Source: Vibrio sp. 05-20-BW147 (lineage in GTDB: Bacteria > Pseudomonadota > Gammaproteobacteria > Enterobacterales > Vibrionaceae). From it: 64,000 bases of DNA. Shown in pieces: positions 1 through 8,317 of the stretch (positions are counted from its first letter, which is position 1; each line of letters begins with the position of its first letter). The notes under the pieces were generated by a model. It saw only the letters and a program-made list of their open reading frames with translations, ran no database searches and was not told where the DNA came from. The translations under genes and the position numbers were made by a program. Location of the stretch: the NCBI RefSeq assembly GCF_013369385.1, contig NZ_SZTO01000001.1, positions 124,001 to 188,000 on the forward strand, in the 5' to 3' direction.

Positions 1-1
1 G

Positions 2-394
2 AGTACTACGTTATTTTTAGAAGCACTGCTGCTAATGCCTTTTGCTTTAGTCTATATGATGTATAAACACTCGCTAGGTGATGCGGTGGCCTTATCTTCC
101 GATATTGAAACCTTGCTGTTTTATTTAGGTAGTGGCCCAGTAACAATTGCTCCCCTTATTTTTTACTCCATTGCAATTCGTTGTACCGATATGAGCAATA
201 TCGGTTTGATGCAATATATTGAACCCACTTTGCAGTTTATTTTAGCGGTCGTGATATTTGGTGAGCTGTTTGATCAAACGAAAATGATCAGCTTTGGTTT
301 AATTTGGTTTGGCTTGATGTGTATCATCGCTGAAACATTAACCACTCGATCCAAAAGAGGTCTCGTGAGTTTAGGATCAGTGAGCAAGCCATAA
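2..394 (+). CDS. rarD: RarD-type EamA permease, C-terminal part (5' end outside window)
   Basis: The open frame runs in from the left edge, so the N-terminal half is missing; the first in-window ATG is internal. The visible 130 residues contain hydrophobic segments and the RarD-like motif run G-P-V-T-I-A-P-L, then Q-Y-I-E-P-T and a final membrane helix before a short basic tail. RarD belongs to the DMT/EamA family of ten-helix inner-membrane transporters. The name comes from a chloramphenicol-sensitivity phenotype and the natural substrate is unknown. The family assignment is fairly firm; the role is not. The next gene begins 40 bases downstream on the same strand. Confidence 0.8.
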   Translation, partial: STTLFLEALLLMPFALVYMMYKHSLGDAVALSSDIETLLFYLGSGPVTIAPLIFYSIAIRCTDMSNIGLMQYIEPTLQFILAVVIFGELFDQTKMISFGLIWFGLMCIIAETLTTRSKRGLVSLGSVSKP

Positions 395-433
395 ATTGAT
401 ACGTATCGTAGAACAATGATGTATGAGGTAGCG

Positions 434-751
434 ATGAGCATTCCAACCACTATGACGTTTTTTTCACGTTTTGAATCCGACATTTTAGCGGATAAAAAAA
501 CCATCACCATTCGGGATGAATCAGAAAGCCATTATGTTGCTGGGACGACGGTTGAGGTATCCACGTTAGAAGAAGGGCGCGTTTTCTGCCGTCTCAAGAT
601 ATTGAGTGTCGAACCAATTCAATTTTCAGCGTTGAACGCCTTTCATGCTGAGCAAGAAAACATGACATTAGAAGAGTTAAAGTCGGTGATACAGGCTATC
701 TATCCAGGTATTGAGCAACTATTCGTGATTTCCTACCAAAGAATTGCTTAG
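434..751 (+). CDS. yqfB: N4-acetylcytidine amidohydrolase, ASCH domain (YqfB)
   Basis: A 105-residue ASCH-fold protein. From memory it matches E. coli YqfB closely: the segments K-T-I-T-I-R-D-E-S-E-S-H near the N-terminus and H-A-E-Q-E-N-M-T-L in the middle are shared. E. coli YqfB hydrolyses N4-acetylcytidine to cytidine and acetate, a step in salvage of modified nucleosides; transfer of that activity is by homology. The ATG at 434 is chosen because GAGG lies six bases upstream; the earlier ATGs at 416 and 419 lack a ribosome site. The first LuxO-like box starts six bases after the stop, so the gene directly abuts the Qrr promoter. Confidence 0.85.
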   Translation: MSIPTTMTFFSRFESDILADKKTITIRDESESHYVAGTTVEVSTLEEGRVFCRLKILSVEPIQFSALNAFHAEQENMTLEELKSVIQAIYPGIEQLFVISYQRIA

Positions 752-756
752 AGTCT

Positions 757-769
757 TTGCATTTTGCGA
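757..769. promoter_or_regulatory. LuxO-type binding site 1 upstream of qrr
   Basis: The 13-mer TTGCATTTTGCGA matches the published LuxO consensus TTGCA-W3-TGCAA at all but one position. It lies about 155 bases upstream of the inferred Qrr start, a normal distance for a sigma-54 activator. Binding is inferred. Confidence 0.7.
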
Positions 770-777
770 AATGTAAA

Positions 778-790
778 TTGCAAAATGCAT
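778..790. promoter_or_regulatory. LuxO-type binding site 2 upstream of qrr
   Basis: TTGCAAAATGCAT matches TTGCA-W3-TGCAA except at the last base. Its centre is 21 bases from the first box, about two helical turns, so both would lie on one DNA face, as expected for a sigma-54 activator bound as more than one dimer. Confidence 0.7.
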
Positions 791-884
791 CACTTTTCGA
801 TCTGTTTTGCTAGAATATGAATCGTGTTTGTCTGCATTTGGTTAATAATGCAGCAGATAAGGTGCTTGGCGCATGTTTTAAAAG

Positions 885-900
885 TTGGCACGCTTTCTGC
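885..900 (+). promoter_or_regulatory. Sigma-54 promoter of the Qrr RNA
   Basis: TTGGCACG supplies the -24 element (GG at 887-888) and TGC the -12 element (GC at 899-900). The ten bases between GG and GC are the exact spacing RpoN needs. The -12 GC lies 12 bases before the predicted start at 912. Confidence 0.88.
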
Positions 901-911
901 TTTATTAAGGT

Positions 912-1019
912 TGACCCTTTTTAAGCCGAGGGTCACCTAGCCAACTGACGTTGTTAGTGAACCTGATTGTTCACAAATATATACAGCCAATCACCTCTTA
1001 TTGTGATTGGCTTTTTTTT
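912..1019 (+). ncRNA. qrr: Qrr quorum-regulatory small RNA
   Basis: The RNA starts at TGACCC, which pairs with GGGTCA at 930-935 to form the first Qrr stem. It then carries the very conserved Qrr core from CACCTAGCCAACTGACG (934-950) to GTTAGTGAA, the region that pairs with luxR/hapR-type and other targets. It ends in a ten-pair terminator stem (985-994 with 1003-1012) and a run of T. The length, about 108 nt, fits the family. Qrr RNAs work with Hfq at low cell density, when phosphorylated LuxO drives transcription. Which paralogue (qrr1-5) this is cannot be read from the sequence; there is no luxU or luxO beside it, so it is unlikely to be qrr1. Confidence 0.93.
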
Positions 1020-1091
1020 ATTCTCAATGTCACCCAAATGGTTTGGTGAACAGTTTGGCGCAAACATAGCTTGTTTGTGATGAGGTATTTC

Positions 1092-1631
1092 ATGAAACGT
1101 TGCTGTTTAACAACGCTTGCTGCAGGCGCATTATGTGCTGCGCCTGTTTACGCTCAAGGTTCTAAAGGGTGGGAGACGTTTAGTGACATCGGAGCGTACG
1201 GCTTGGTCGCCACCGCAGCGGCAGTGCCACTTTATAAAGAAGATTGGCAAGGCTTTTGGCAAGCGGGGTTGAGTATTGGCACTGCGTCTGCCGTCGGTCT
1301 ATTGGGAAAAGTGACCATTGAAGAAGAAAGGCCGGATAAATCGGGTTTTGATAGCTTTCCCTCCAATCATACCGCCAATGCATTTGCTTCCGCGACGACG
1401 CTGCAAATTCGCTACGGTTGGCAGGCGGGTTTGCCTGCCTACACGATTGCCACCTTGGTTGGCGTGGGGAGAGTGGAGGCGGAGAGACACTACTGGCGTG
1501 ATGTGATCGCAGGTGCCGCTTTAGGCACGCTGTCAGCGTGGATCTTTACTGACGCCTACGATGAAAATATCCAAGTGCTGCCATGGGTGAGCCATGATGG
1601 CGCAGGTATCCATGTTGCTTATCAGTTCTAA
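1092..1631 (+). CDS. Secreted PAP2-family acid phosphatase
   Basis: A 179-residue protein with a signal peptide (residues 1-22, A-Q-G cleavage region). It has the three PAP2 phosphatase signatures: K73 with R80-P81; P-S-N-H at 90-93, a variant of P-S-G-H; and R127...H133...D137 with the catalytic histidine. These act on phosphomonoesters such as lipid phosphates in the periplasm or membrane; the substrate here is unknown. The ATG at 1092 has GAGGT six bases upstream; a TTG at 1071 in the same frame is less likely. It follows the Qrr terminator by about 70 bases and is probably transcribed alone, ending at the hairpin at 1702. Confidence 0.85.
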   Translation: MKRCCLTTLAAGALCAAPVYAQGSKGWETFSDIGAYGLVATAAAVPLYKEDWQGFWQAGLSIGTASAVGLLGKVTIEEERPDKSGFDSFPSNHTANAFASATTLQIRYGWQAGLPAYTIATLVGVGRVEAERHYWRDVIAGAALGTLSAWIFTDAYDENIQVLPWVSHDGAGIHVAYQF

Positions 1632-1701
1632 AAGATGGTTTAACCTCAAGCTCTGAATTCGGCATCTTGAAGTCACTTGGGCATATCTACAAGAGATTGG
1701 T

Positions 1702-1736
1702 AAAAAGGGCGATTGGTGTTGCCAATCGCCCTTTTT
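1702..1736. terminator. Bidirectional terminator between convergent genes
   Basis: A long stem, AAAAAGGGCGATTGG at 1702-1716 against its complement at 1722-1735, with a loop of about five bases. It has an A run on one side and a T run on the other, so it can end both the PAP2 gene and the minus-strand deacylase gene. Confidence 0.85.
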
Positions 1737-1743
1737 GCGTGAT

Positions 1744-2742
1744 TTATGTGTGAATCAATCTCACCACAAGTGAGCCTGCCGCGCGCATGGATTCAATATT
1801 GTGACTGAGCACGATACCGGCTTTCGGCGCGTGATAACGCCAAACTTCATCACCAAAGCTGTCGTATTGAATCGCCAGCAGCGCTCCTTGTTCGACCGAT
1901 TGCATCATCGCCACTTGTGGAAGGATAAAGCCACCGAGTTCGGCGCGAATAGAGGTCACGCTTTGCCCTTCAAAAGCCGGTGTAGGTGCGATGCTATCGC
2001 CTTGGATAACGTTATGATTTCTCAGAATATTTGCGATGCCAGAAGCGGTGCGAGCAACCAAGTCGCTTTCGGTATAACGCCCCATGCCCACTTCAATGGT
2101 GATGCTTGGGATGCCATGTTGATTCCATACTGTTTCCAGTACCCCCGCGTCGCCAGGATCATTCAAAATCGCATCGGGCCCTGCAAGGCGCGCCATTTCC
2201 AATGATTGAGCAAGACGAAAATCGGCAAAAATATACAGTGGGTAGATAGCGCCACTGGTTTGAGTGTGTAAATCGATCGCCAGTTCAGCATTGGGCTTTA
2301 ATACATGGTGCCAAATAGAGTGCAGATAGCGCTGTGCTTCATTACCTTTGTCGTCACCCGGAAAAAAGCGGTTTAGATTCGCAGGAGAAACATCTGGATC
2401 GGCAGAGTAAAAATCGCGGCTGTGATTGAGCATACCCGTTAGGTTAATGGTTGGTACGATGGTCACGCAGCCTGCCACAGACTGGCCCACTAAATCCCGT
2501 GCAACCTGCTGGGCTGCCAGCACGCCATTGTATTCATCACCATGAACACCGGCGGTAATGACAAACTTCTTCCCTGATTCGGCACCTTTGAAAACGAGGA
2601 CAGGCATGTGTTGCCACTGACCAAGTGCATTGGTTGCAATGCGGAACCAAAATTTGTGTTCTCCCGCGGGAAGATCATCCACGTTGAGAGATTGGATTAC
2701 TTGGTGACCTTGAATAACGTCATCTAAGTAGTGTGTTGTCAT
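1744..2742 (-). CDS. Zinc-dependent deacylase of the AstE/aspartoacylase (M14-like) family
   Basis: A 332-residue cytoplasmic protein, no signal peptide. The segment G-V-H-G-D-E-Y-N-G holds the first zinc ligands (His and Glu), and A-I-D-L-H-T-Q-T the second His. The later I-T-I-E-V-G-M-G segment carries the probable catalytic Glu. The family removes an acyl group from an amino-acid-like substrate (N-acetylaspartate, succinylglutamate, ectoine derivatives). It lies 155 bases after a YfcC-type carrier on the same strand, with a hairpin terminator between them. The pairing suggests uptake and deacylation of one compound, but the substrate cannot be told from sequence. Confidence 0.8.
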   Translation of the reverse strand: MTTHYLDDVIQGHQVIQSLNVDDLPAGEHKFWFRIATNALGQWQHMPVLVFKGAESGKKFVITAGVHGDEYNGVLAAQQVARDLVGQSVAGCVTIVPTINLTGMLNHSRDFYSADPDVSPANLNRFFPGDDKGNEAQRYLHSIWHHVLKPNAELAIDLHTQTSGAIYPLYIFADFRLAQSLEMARLAGPDAILNDPGDAGVLETVWNQHGIPSITIEVGMGRYTESDLVARTASGIANILRNHNVIQGDSIAPTPAFEGQSVTSIRAELGGFILPQVAMMQSVEQGALLAIQYDSFGDEVWRYHAPKAGIVLSHNIESMRAAGSLVVRLIHT

Positions 2743-2805
2743 GAAACGGTAAACTCCAAATTAGTCATCACTCGCGAGCGTCACTCAATCGCTCTGGAGC
2801 AAAAT

Positions 2806-2833
2806 TAAAAAAAGGCGAGAATGGATCTCGCCC
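2806..2833 (-). terminator. Terminator after the YfcC-type carrier gene
   Basis: On the minus strand a seven-pair stem (2826-2832 with 2814-2820, five-base loop) is followed by seven or more U (A run at 2807-2813). It would cut most read-through from the carrier gene into the deacylase gene. Confidence 0.8.
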
Positions 2834-2897
2834 TTATCAATTGGGATGGCTAAGCCCAGCCGTCTTTTTTCCGACTGGCTGCAACAAACGGTTTTGC

Positions 2898-4430
2898 TTA
2901 CGCAAAGCCCATCAAATGCGCTGCGACCACAACAATGCTCGATAGAGTAAAGAGTAACAGCATAAAGCGCCAGCAGAATTTCGCCCAGTCACCCCAGTCA
3001 ATGCGGCATACGCCCAGCGTCGCCATGAGAGAGGCTGAAGTTGGCACAATCACGTTGGTAAACCCATCACCAAGTTGGAATGCCAGTACCGCGACCTGAC
3101 GAGTAACTCCCGCGATGTCTGACAGTGGTGATAGCAATGGCATGGTGAGTGCCGCTTGGCCAGAACCTGACGTCACAAAGAAGTTGAACACCGATTGGAA
3201 TACGTACATCAACCACGCAGCCATCACATCTGGCAGACCGCTGATCACCCCGCCAGCACTGTTTAGGATTGAATTGAGAACGCTCGCTTCATCTGTGGTG
3301 CCACCACCAAGAATCAATAAAACCCCTTTAGCACAACCGACGAGAAGAGCAGGGGCAAGCATGATGCTCGCGCCTTCTTTAAACGCGTCTGCGGCATCAT
3401 TGAGTGTCATACCATTGAGACGAAAAACCGTACCAATAATGGCAACGACAAAGCCCATGGTGAAGAACTGCGAAGCAATTTCAGGGATGTACCAAGCATG
3501 CACGACCACACCCCATACTACCCAAATGGTGACCGCAATCACCGTGAGAATCACCAGCGTATCGCCTAGGTTCCAACGCGAGTCATGGCTTCCTAACTCT
3601 TGCTGACGGAAATAGGCATCGGTACGACGGCTGTAGGAAAACTCTGGATTGGCCTTGATGCGCGCAGCATAAATCATGGTGAAGGCGATACCGATTAGTG
3701 TGAAACCTACCCACAGCGCCATACGTACAGTCATGCCAGAAAGCACGGGAATACCGGCAATCCCTTGGGCAATCGCCACGGAAAATGGGTTCATCCAAGA
3801 GGTGGCGAAGCCAATTTGTGTTGCGACGTAAGTAACCATCACGGTGGTAATACCGTCGTAACCCAGTCTCACCATCAAAGGCGCGATGATAATGGCGAAC
3901 GCAACGGCTTCTTCGCCCATACCAAACACAGCACCACCAAGTGAAAACAACAAAAACAGCACAGGAATGAATAAAGCCTCACTCCCTTTGGTTTTATCGA
4001 TCAGGCGCAGAATGCCATTGTCGATGGTACCCGTGCGCATCACAACACCGAACGCACCACCAATCACCAGCATAAACATGATGACGCCAATCGCGCTACC
4101 CCATTTTGAGCCAGAAACCAGCCCTTCAAACGGGAAGTTCATCAAGCCAATGCCACCGCCAGAGGCGAAAAGTCCCACACGGTTGTAGACCAGTTCGCCC
4201 TGTTCATCGGTGGCATAGCTGAAAGAGGATGGGTCGATAACGGTGCGTGTTTTTTCTGCACCATCAACCATATAGGTAACTTGTTGGCTGTCGAAGTGAC
4301 CCGCAGGAATAAGATAAGTAAGAATGGCTGCGAAAATACCAACAATAAAAATCAGAATAAGCGTATCTGGCATTTGCCAAGATTTCTTGCTCACGGCTGC
4401 GTCAACCGAATGAGAATGTGTGTGAGACAT
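2898..4430 (-). CDS. YfcC-family carrier (C4-dicarboxylate/basic amino acid type)
   Basis: A roughly 510-residue integral membrane protein with about a dozen hydrophobic helices. It resembles the YfcC family of the IT superfamily: an early T-L-I-L-I-F-I-V helix, a conserved P-A-G-H-F motif, and the G-M-G-E-E-A-V-A-F and T-S-W-M-N-P-F segments. The histidine-rich N-terminus (H-T-H-S-H-S) is a small oddity. Members are annotated as anaerobic C4-dicarboxylate or arginine/ornithine-type carriers; the substrate is unproven. ATG at 4430 is preferred over GTG at 4442; neither shows a clear ribosome site. It probably works with the deacylase downstream. Confidence 0.8.
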   Translation of the reverse strand: MSHTHSHSVDAAVSKKSWQMPDTLILIFIVGIFAAILTYLIPAGHFDSQQVTYMVDGAEKTRTVIDPSSFSYATDEQGELVYNRVGLFASGGGIGLMNFPFEGLVSGSKWGSAIGVIMFMLVIGGAFGVVMRTGTIDNGILRLIDKTKGSEALFIPVLFLLFSLGGAVFGMGEEAVAFAIIIAPLMVRLGYDGITTVMVTYVATQIGFATSWMNPFSVAIAQGIAGIPVLSGMTVRMALWVGFTLIGIAFTMIYAARIKANPEFSYSRRTDAYFRQQELGSHDSRWNLGDTLVILTVIAVTIWVVWGVVVHAWYIPEIASQFFTMGFVVAIIGTVFRLNGMTLNDAADAFKEGASIMLAPALLVGCAKGVLLILGGGTTDEASVLNSILNSAGGVISGLPDVMAAWLMYVFQSVFNFFVTSGSGQAALTMPLLSPLSDIAGVTRQVAVLAFQLGDGFTNVIVPTSASLMATLGVCRIDWGDWAKFCWRFMLLLFTLSSIVVVAAHLMGFA

Positions 4431-4667
4431 GTCTGTTTTCACGTTAAGTTAAAGGAGCATGGAATATCATTAAATTAGAATAAAAAGTCAAACCCTCTGC
4501 CTTTTGTAAACACAATATTCGACAATTTATTGATCTAAAGACAAATAGTTCGTGTGGCACGAATTAAATGGATGTATCAAAGCGCGCAAATCATCACTGT
4601 CATTTATTGAACAAATACTCAAATAACGCGTATAGTGGTTTGGTCAGCATTTATAAGGAGTAGGCGC

Positions 4668-6149
4668 ATGGAGTTAAAACAGCGATTGAGTCAACAGCTC
4701 AAAGAAAGTCGCGATGCGTTTCTAAGAAACCCATACCCCACCTACCAAAAAAGACTCGAGAACCTCAACAAACTTGAATCGCTCATCAAAGCGCATCAAG
4801 CTGAGATCATCTATGCCATCGAACAAGACTTTGGTACTCGTTCAATCAGTGAAACGGGATTACTCGAGCTGTTTACCAGTATTGAAACTATTCGAGATGC
4901 CAAAAAACAACTAAAGAAATGGATGAAGCCAAGCCATCGACACACCTCTGTCTGGTTTTTTCCTGCTAAAAACAGAGTTGTCCCTCAGCCGTTAGGTGTG
5001 GTGGGTGTGATTGTGCCTTGGAACTATCCGCTGATGCTCACCATTGGTCCGCTGGTTGCGGCGCTGGCGGCAGGAAATCGCGTGATGCTCAAAATGTCGC
5101 AAAATTCACCGCATTTAGCTCAACTGTTGGTCGAGCTGTTTGAAGCGCAGTTTAATCGTGATGAAGTGGCCATTTACGCGGACGAAGCCGAGATGGGGCC
5201 AGAGTTTTCCAAGCTTAAGTTCGATCATTTGCTGTTTACTGGTTCAACAAAAACGGGACGCGCGGTGATGCAATCCGCAGCCAATAATTTGGTGCCAGTG
5301 ACTTTAGAGTTGGGTGGGAAATCCCCTGTGATCTTAGATGAAAAATTTGATGTGAAGATCGCACTAGAACGCTTGCTCGGTGGCAAATTGTATAACTGTG
5401 GACAAACGTGTATCGCACCTGACTATCTGTTTGTGCCTCAATCTCGATTGAACGAAGTCGTCGAAACCACCAAAGCCATCATGGCGAAACGCTTTCGCAC
5501 AATTCAACATCAAGATTACACTTCGATTATCGATGCCAATGCCTTTGAGCGTTTAACGCACCTGCTCAGCGACGCTAAGGAAAAAGGCGCGAAGCTCATC
5601 AACTGCATTCCAAACTCTGAACCAGAGCGAGGCAGTCGAAAACTGCCATTCTATCTAGTGACGGAGGTGGAGAGCGACATGGCGGTGATGCAAGAAGAGA
5701 TCTTTGGGCCGATACTGCCTATCATCACTTATCAACATATTGACGAGGTGTTCCACTACATTGCTCAGAGGCCGAGTCCTTTGGCGTTATACCTCTTTAG
5801 TGAGGATAAGTGGTTACAGAAAAAGTTCACCCAAGAAACACTGTCTGGTGGTTTGTGTATCAACGACGTCATGCTGCATGTCGCACAACACGACTTGCCG
5901 TTTGGTGGTGTCGGCGAGAGTGGTATGGGGCATTATCATGGTCGAGAAGGCTTTAACACCTTTTCGAAGTTAAAGCCCGTGATGACTCAATCTCGATTTG
6001 CTCTCACACCACTGTTTTATTCCCCTTACAGCGGTTTCGCAAAATCGATTCTTAATGTCATGATCAACCGAAAGATTGGCAATTATGAGTCGGCCATTCA
6101 GCAGAAACTAACGAGTTTGCTGCGCATAATAGGCCGCGACGTCTCTTAA
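4668..6149 (+). CDS. Coniferyl-aldehyde-dehydrogenase-like NAD(P) aldehyde dehydrogenase
   Basis: A 493-residue class 3 type aldehyde dehydrogenase, closest in my reading to CalB-type coniferyl aldehyde dehydrogenases. It shows the cofactor-fold segment V-P-W-N-Y-P-L, the active-site glutamate in L-E-L-G-G-K-S-P and the catalytic cysteine in N-C-G-Q-T-C-I-A-P-D-Y. A C-terminal hydrophobic stretch (about 440-460) might associate it with membrane. AAGGAG sits eight bases before the ATG at 4668, which decides the start over an upstream in-frame codon at 4635. The last 42 bases overlap the 3' end of the convergent cytochrome gene. The natural aldehyde is unknown; fatty or aromatic aldehydes are both possible. 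Confidence 0.85.
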   Translation: MELKQRLSQQLKESRDAFLRNPYPTYQKRLENLNKLESLIKAHQAEIIYAIEQDFGTRSISETGLLELFTSIETIRDAKKQLKKWMKPSHRHTSVWFFPAKNRVVPQPLGVVGVIVPWNYPLMLTIGPLVAALAAGNRVMLKMSQNSPHLAQLLVELFEAQFNRDEVAIYADEAEMGPEFSKLKFDHLLFTGSTKTGRAVMQSAANNLVPVTLELGGKSPVILDEKFDVKIALERLLGGKLYNCGQTCIAPDYLFVPQSRLNEVVETTKAIMAKRFRTIQHQDYTSIIDANAFERLTHLLSDAKEKGAKLINCIPNSEPERGSRKLPFYLVTEVESDMAVMQEEIFGPILPIITYQHIDEVFHYIAQRPSPLALYLFSEDKWLQKKFTQETLSGGLCINDVMLHVAQHDLPFGGVGESGMGHYHGREGFNTFSKLKPVMTQSRFALTPLFYSPYSGFAKSILNVMINRKIGNYESAIQQKLTSLLRIIGRDVS

Positions 6150-6428
6150 GTCTTGGTCATTCAGGCGTTGTAATTGTGCCTGCATCATATCGGCTAGCGG
6201 ACCTGTCCGTTGGCCGTTTTGATAGCTTTTCATGGAATCAAACAGATATTGTTCGTTTTGGCCTGCCAGATGCGGGTAAGCATTATTGGCCGCTACGCCA
6301 GATGCGCCGTGGCAAAAGACGCAACTTGGACTTTTGACTTTGCCGAGTTCAGGATTACCTTGAAGAGCGTTTGCGTGAGCGGTGAAGGTGAAAGCAGTGG
6401 CGGCTAGGCACAGAATTGGTCTTAACAT
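6108..6428 (-). CDS. Periplasmic class I cytochrome c
   Basis: A 106-residue protein with a cleavable signal peptide (T-A-H-A-N at about 16-20), one haem-binding C-V-F-C-H motif near residue 37-41 and a methionine-containing segment (A-D-M-M-Q) suited to be the sixth haem ligand. It is a single-haem c4/c5-like electron carrier. Its 3' end overlaps the aldehyde dehydrogenase gene by 42 bases, tail to tail, so the last 14 codons are read on both strands. A GC-rich hairpin lies between it and ltaE. The electron partner is unknown. Confidence 0.85.
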   Translation of the reverse strand: MLRPILCLAATAFTFTAHANALQGNPELGKVKSPSCVFCHGASGVAANNAYPHLAGQNEQYLFDSMKSYQNGQRTGPLADMMQAQLQRLNDQDLRDVAAYYAQQTR

Positions 6429-6464
6429 GGCGGCTCCAAACTAAACGTGTTGTGAAGCAGCATA

Positions 6465-6487
6465 GAGCTTCCCCTTAGGGGAAGCTC
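6465..6487 (-). terminator. Hairpin between ltaE and the cytochrome gene
   Basis: A perfect ten-pair stem (6465-6474 with 6478-6487) and a three-base loop, placed just after the ltaE stop. No U run follows on the minus strand, so it may be a weak terminator or an mRNA 3'-end protector. Confidence 0.5.
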
Positions 6488-6500
6488 AAGAGTAAAGACG

Positions 6501-7508
6501 TTAGCCGAGGAAGAATCGCAACTTTTCTAGAAATAGATCAATATCTTGGCGAGAAATATCTTTGTGAGTCACAAAACGAATCGGGTTTCCTGGGGTAATG
6601 ATGATCGATTCTTCCGCCAATTTTTGCGCAATCGCGTCGATGTCGACACTGTCATCCAGTTTGGCAAACACAATGTTTGTTTGCACGAAATCAGGATTGA
6701 CATGCACACCTGGCAACTCAGACAAACCCTGCGCCAATGCTTTGGCATTGGCATGATCGACTTTTAACTGAGCCACTTGTTCGGTCAAAGCAAGCTTACC
6801 TGCCGCGGCTAAAATACCCGCTTGGCGCATGCCGCCACCGACCATTTTGCGTAAACGTCGTGCTTTTGCGATGTATTCTTTAGAACCCAGTAGCAGAGAA
6901 CCCACCGGAGCGCCCAATCCTTTGGAAAGACAAATGGTCATTGAATCAAAATACTGAGCGATGTCTCTTACTGGAACATCCAACGCCGTTGCTGCGTTAT
7001 AAACACGAGCACCATCAAGATGGAGTTTTAGATTGTGTTTATCGACGAAAGCACGCGCCTCCTGCAAATAGCTCAAAGGCAGCACTTTACCATTGATGGT
7101 ATTTTCAAGGCTCAGCAGCTTAGTGCGCGCAAAGTGGCTGTCATCGGGTTTGATGGCGGCGGTTAGCTTGTCAAACGGCAAAGTGCCATCGGGATTGTTC
7201 TCAATCGGTTGAGGTTGGATGGAACCCAATACTGCCGCACCGCCAGCCTCGTAACGATAGTTATGCGCTTGTTGGCCACAAAGATACTCATCACCGCGTT
7301 CACAATGCGCCATCAAACCTAGCAGGTTTGCTTGCGTACCTGAAGTAGTAAAGAGCGCCGCTTCAAAGCCCGCTTCTTTGGCGGCAAAGGCTTCCAGTTC
7401 ATTTACGGTTGGGTCATCACCGTAAACATCATCGCCGACGATGGCGTTAGCCATGGCCTCGCGCATGGCGGGAGTAGGGCGAGTTACGGTGTCAGAACGA
7501 AAATCCAT
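6501..7508 (-). CDS. ltaE: Low-specificity L-threonine aldolase
   Basis: A 335-residue fold-type I PLP enzyme that splits L-threonine or L-allo-threonine into glycine and acetaldehyde. The N-terminus M-D-F-R-S-D-T-V-T-R-P-T is typical of the family. The PLP lysine is Lys196 in C-L-S-K-G-L-G-A-P-V-G, and H-L-D-G-A-R supplies the aspartate and arginine that hold the cofactor. The length equals E. coli LtaE. A Nudix gene ends 18 bases upstream on the same strand, so the two are probably co-transcribed. The start has a visible GAGGAGAC site upstream. Confidence 0.93.
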   Translation of the reverse strand: MDFRSDTVTRPTPAMREAMANAIVGDDVYGDDPTVNELEAFAAKEAGFEAALFTTSGTQANLLGLMAHCERGDEYLCGQQAHNYRYEAGGAAVLGSIQPQPIENNPDGTLPFDKLTAAIKPDDSHFARTKLLSLENTINGKVLPLSYLQEARAFVDKHNLKLHLDGARVYNAATALDVPVRDIAQYFDSMTICLSKGLGAPVGSLLLGSKEYIAKARRLRKMVGGGMRQAGILAAAGKLALTEQVAQLKVDHANAKALAQGLSELPGVHVNPDFVQTNIVFAKLDDSVDIDAIAQKLAEESIIITPGNPIRFVTHKDISRQDIDLFLEKLRFFLG

Positions 7509-7526
7509 AGTGTCTCCTCATGTTGC

Positions 7527-8042
7527 CTATATATAGCCGCAAAGCTTGGCTTTGCTTAAGCAAGCAATGGTTTTGGCGTCGCTAATGCTGCCATCTCTTA
7601 TTTTTTCTTCGAGTTGTTCAAGGGATAAGCTGACCACTTGAATCACTTCATCTTCATCACATTGATAGCGATTGGTTTGTGTCAGTTTCTTGGCCACAAA
7701 CAAATATTGAATTTCGTCGCAAAAACCCGCAAGCGGTGTGACTTGACCTAACGAGATAAACTCCTCTGCGCTGTAGCCGGTTTCTTCTTCCAACTCACGT
7801 TCTGCGCAGTGTTGAGGATCTTCACCTTGTTCCTTGGTGCCAGCAGGGAGTTCTAGTAACCATTTTTTCAGGGAAGGACGAAATTGATTAATCAGTATGA
7901 TGTTGCCCTCTTCCGTGACGGGAAGGATGACAGAGGCGCCCGGGTGTTGAATCGTTGTGTGCGTGATGGCGTGTCCGGTCGGGAGTAGCACCTCTTCTTC
8001 TATTAGGGCGATGTTTTTCCATTTATGTATGACGGTGCTCAT
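7527..8042 (-). CDS. Nudix hydrolase, ADP-ribose pyrophosphatase-like
   Basis: A 171-residue protein with a perfect Nudix box (G-x5-E-x7-R-E-L-x-E-E-x-G-Y, residues 68-90) that binds the catalytic metal ion. The segment L-L-E-L-P-A-G just before the box and the overall length are like ADP-ribose pyrophosphatases (NudF/YffH group), but substrate cannot be fixed from sequence. It begins the two-gene unit with ltaE. Upstream, 8043-8317 holds the divergent promoters for this gene and ravA, with no further gene seen. Confidence 0.85.
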   Translation of the reverse strand: MSTVIHKWKNIALIEEEVLLPTGHAITHTTIQHPGASVILPVTEEGNIILINQFRPSLKKWLLELPAGTKEQGEDPQHCAERELEEETGYSAEEFISLGQVTPLAGFCDEIQYLFVAKKLTQTNRYQCDEDEVIQVVSLSLEQLEEKIRDGSISDAKTIACLSKAKLCGYI

Positions 8043-8317
8043 AGATGTGTCATTTTCCTAGCTAACGGTCTCATGATGAGAAGCCAACAAGATACGCACA
8101 AAAGCCGATAAACGAAAGTTCTTATTAGAGAACTGCCCAGATATCGTTTGCGTAATCAGTGATTTTTCTCCCATAATTGCAATCTTTGTTTGCTGCGGAA
8201 CACTGAAAAATCAGTTCTGCTATAAGAGCTTATCAATAAAAAATGCACTTGTAACAAAGTGATAACAAATGTATAAAAGTACGTATACCATAACTGAAGA
8301 GAATTAGGAGTAACGTA

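Noticed and set aside
832..856. Third inverted repeat near the qrr promoter (CTGCATT...AATGCAG).
   Set aside because: The arms are separated by too many bases for the LuxO consensus; it may be chance in AT-rich DNA.
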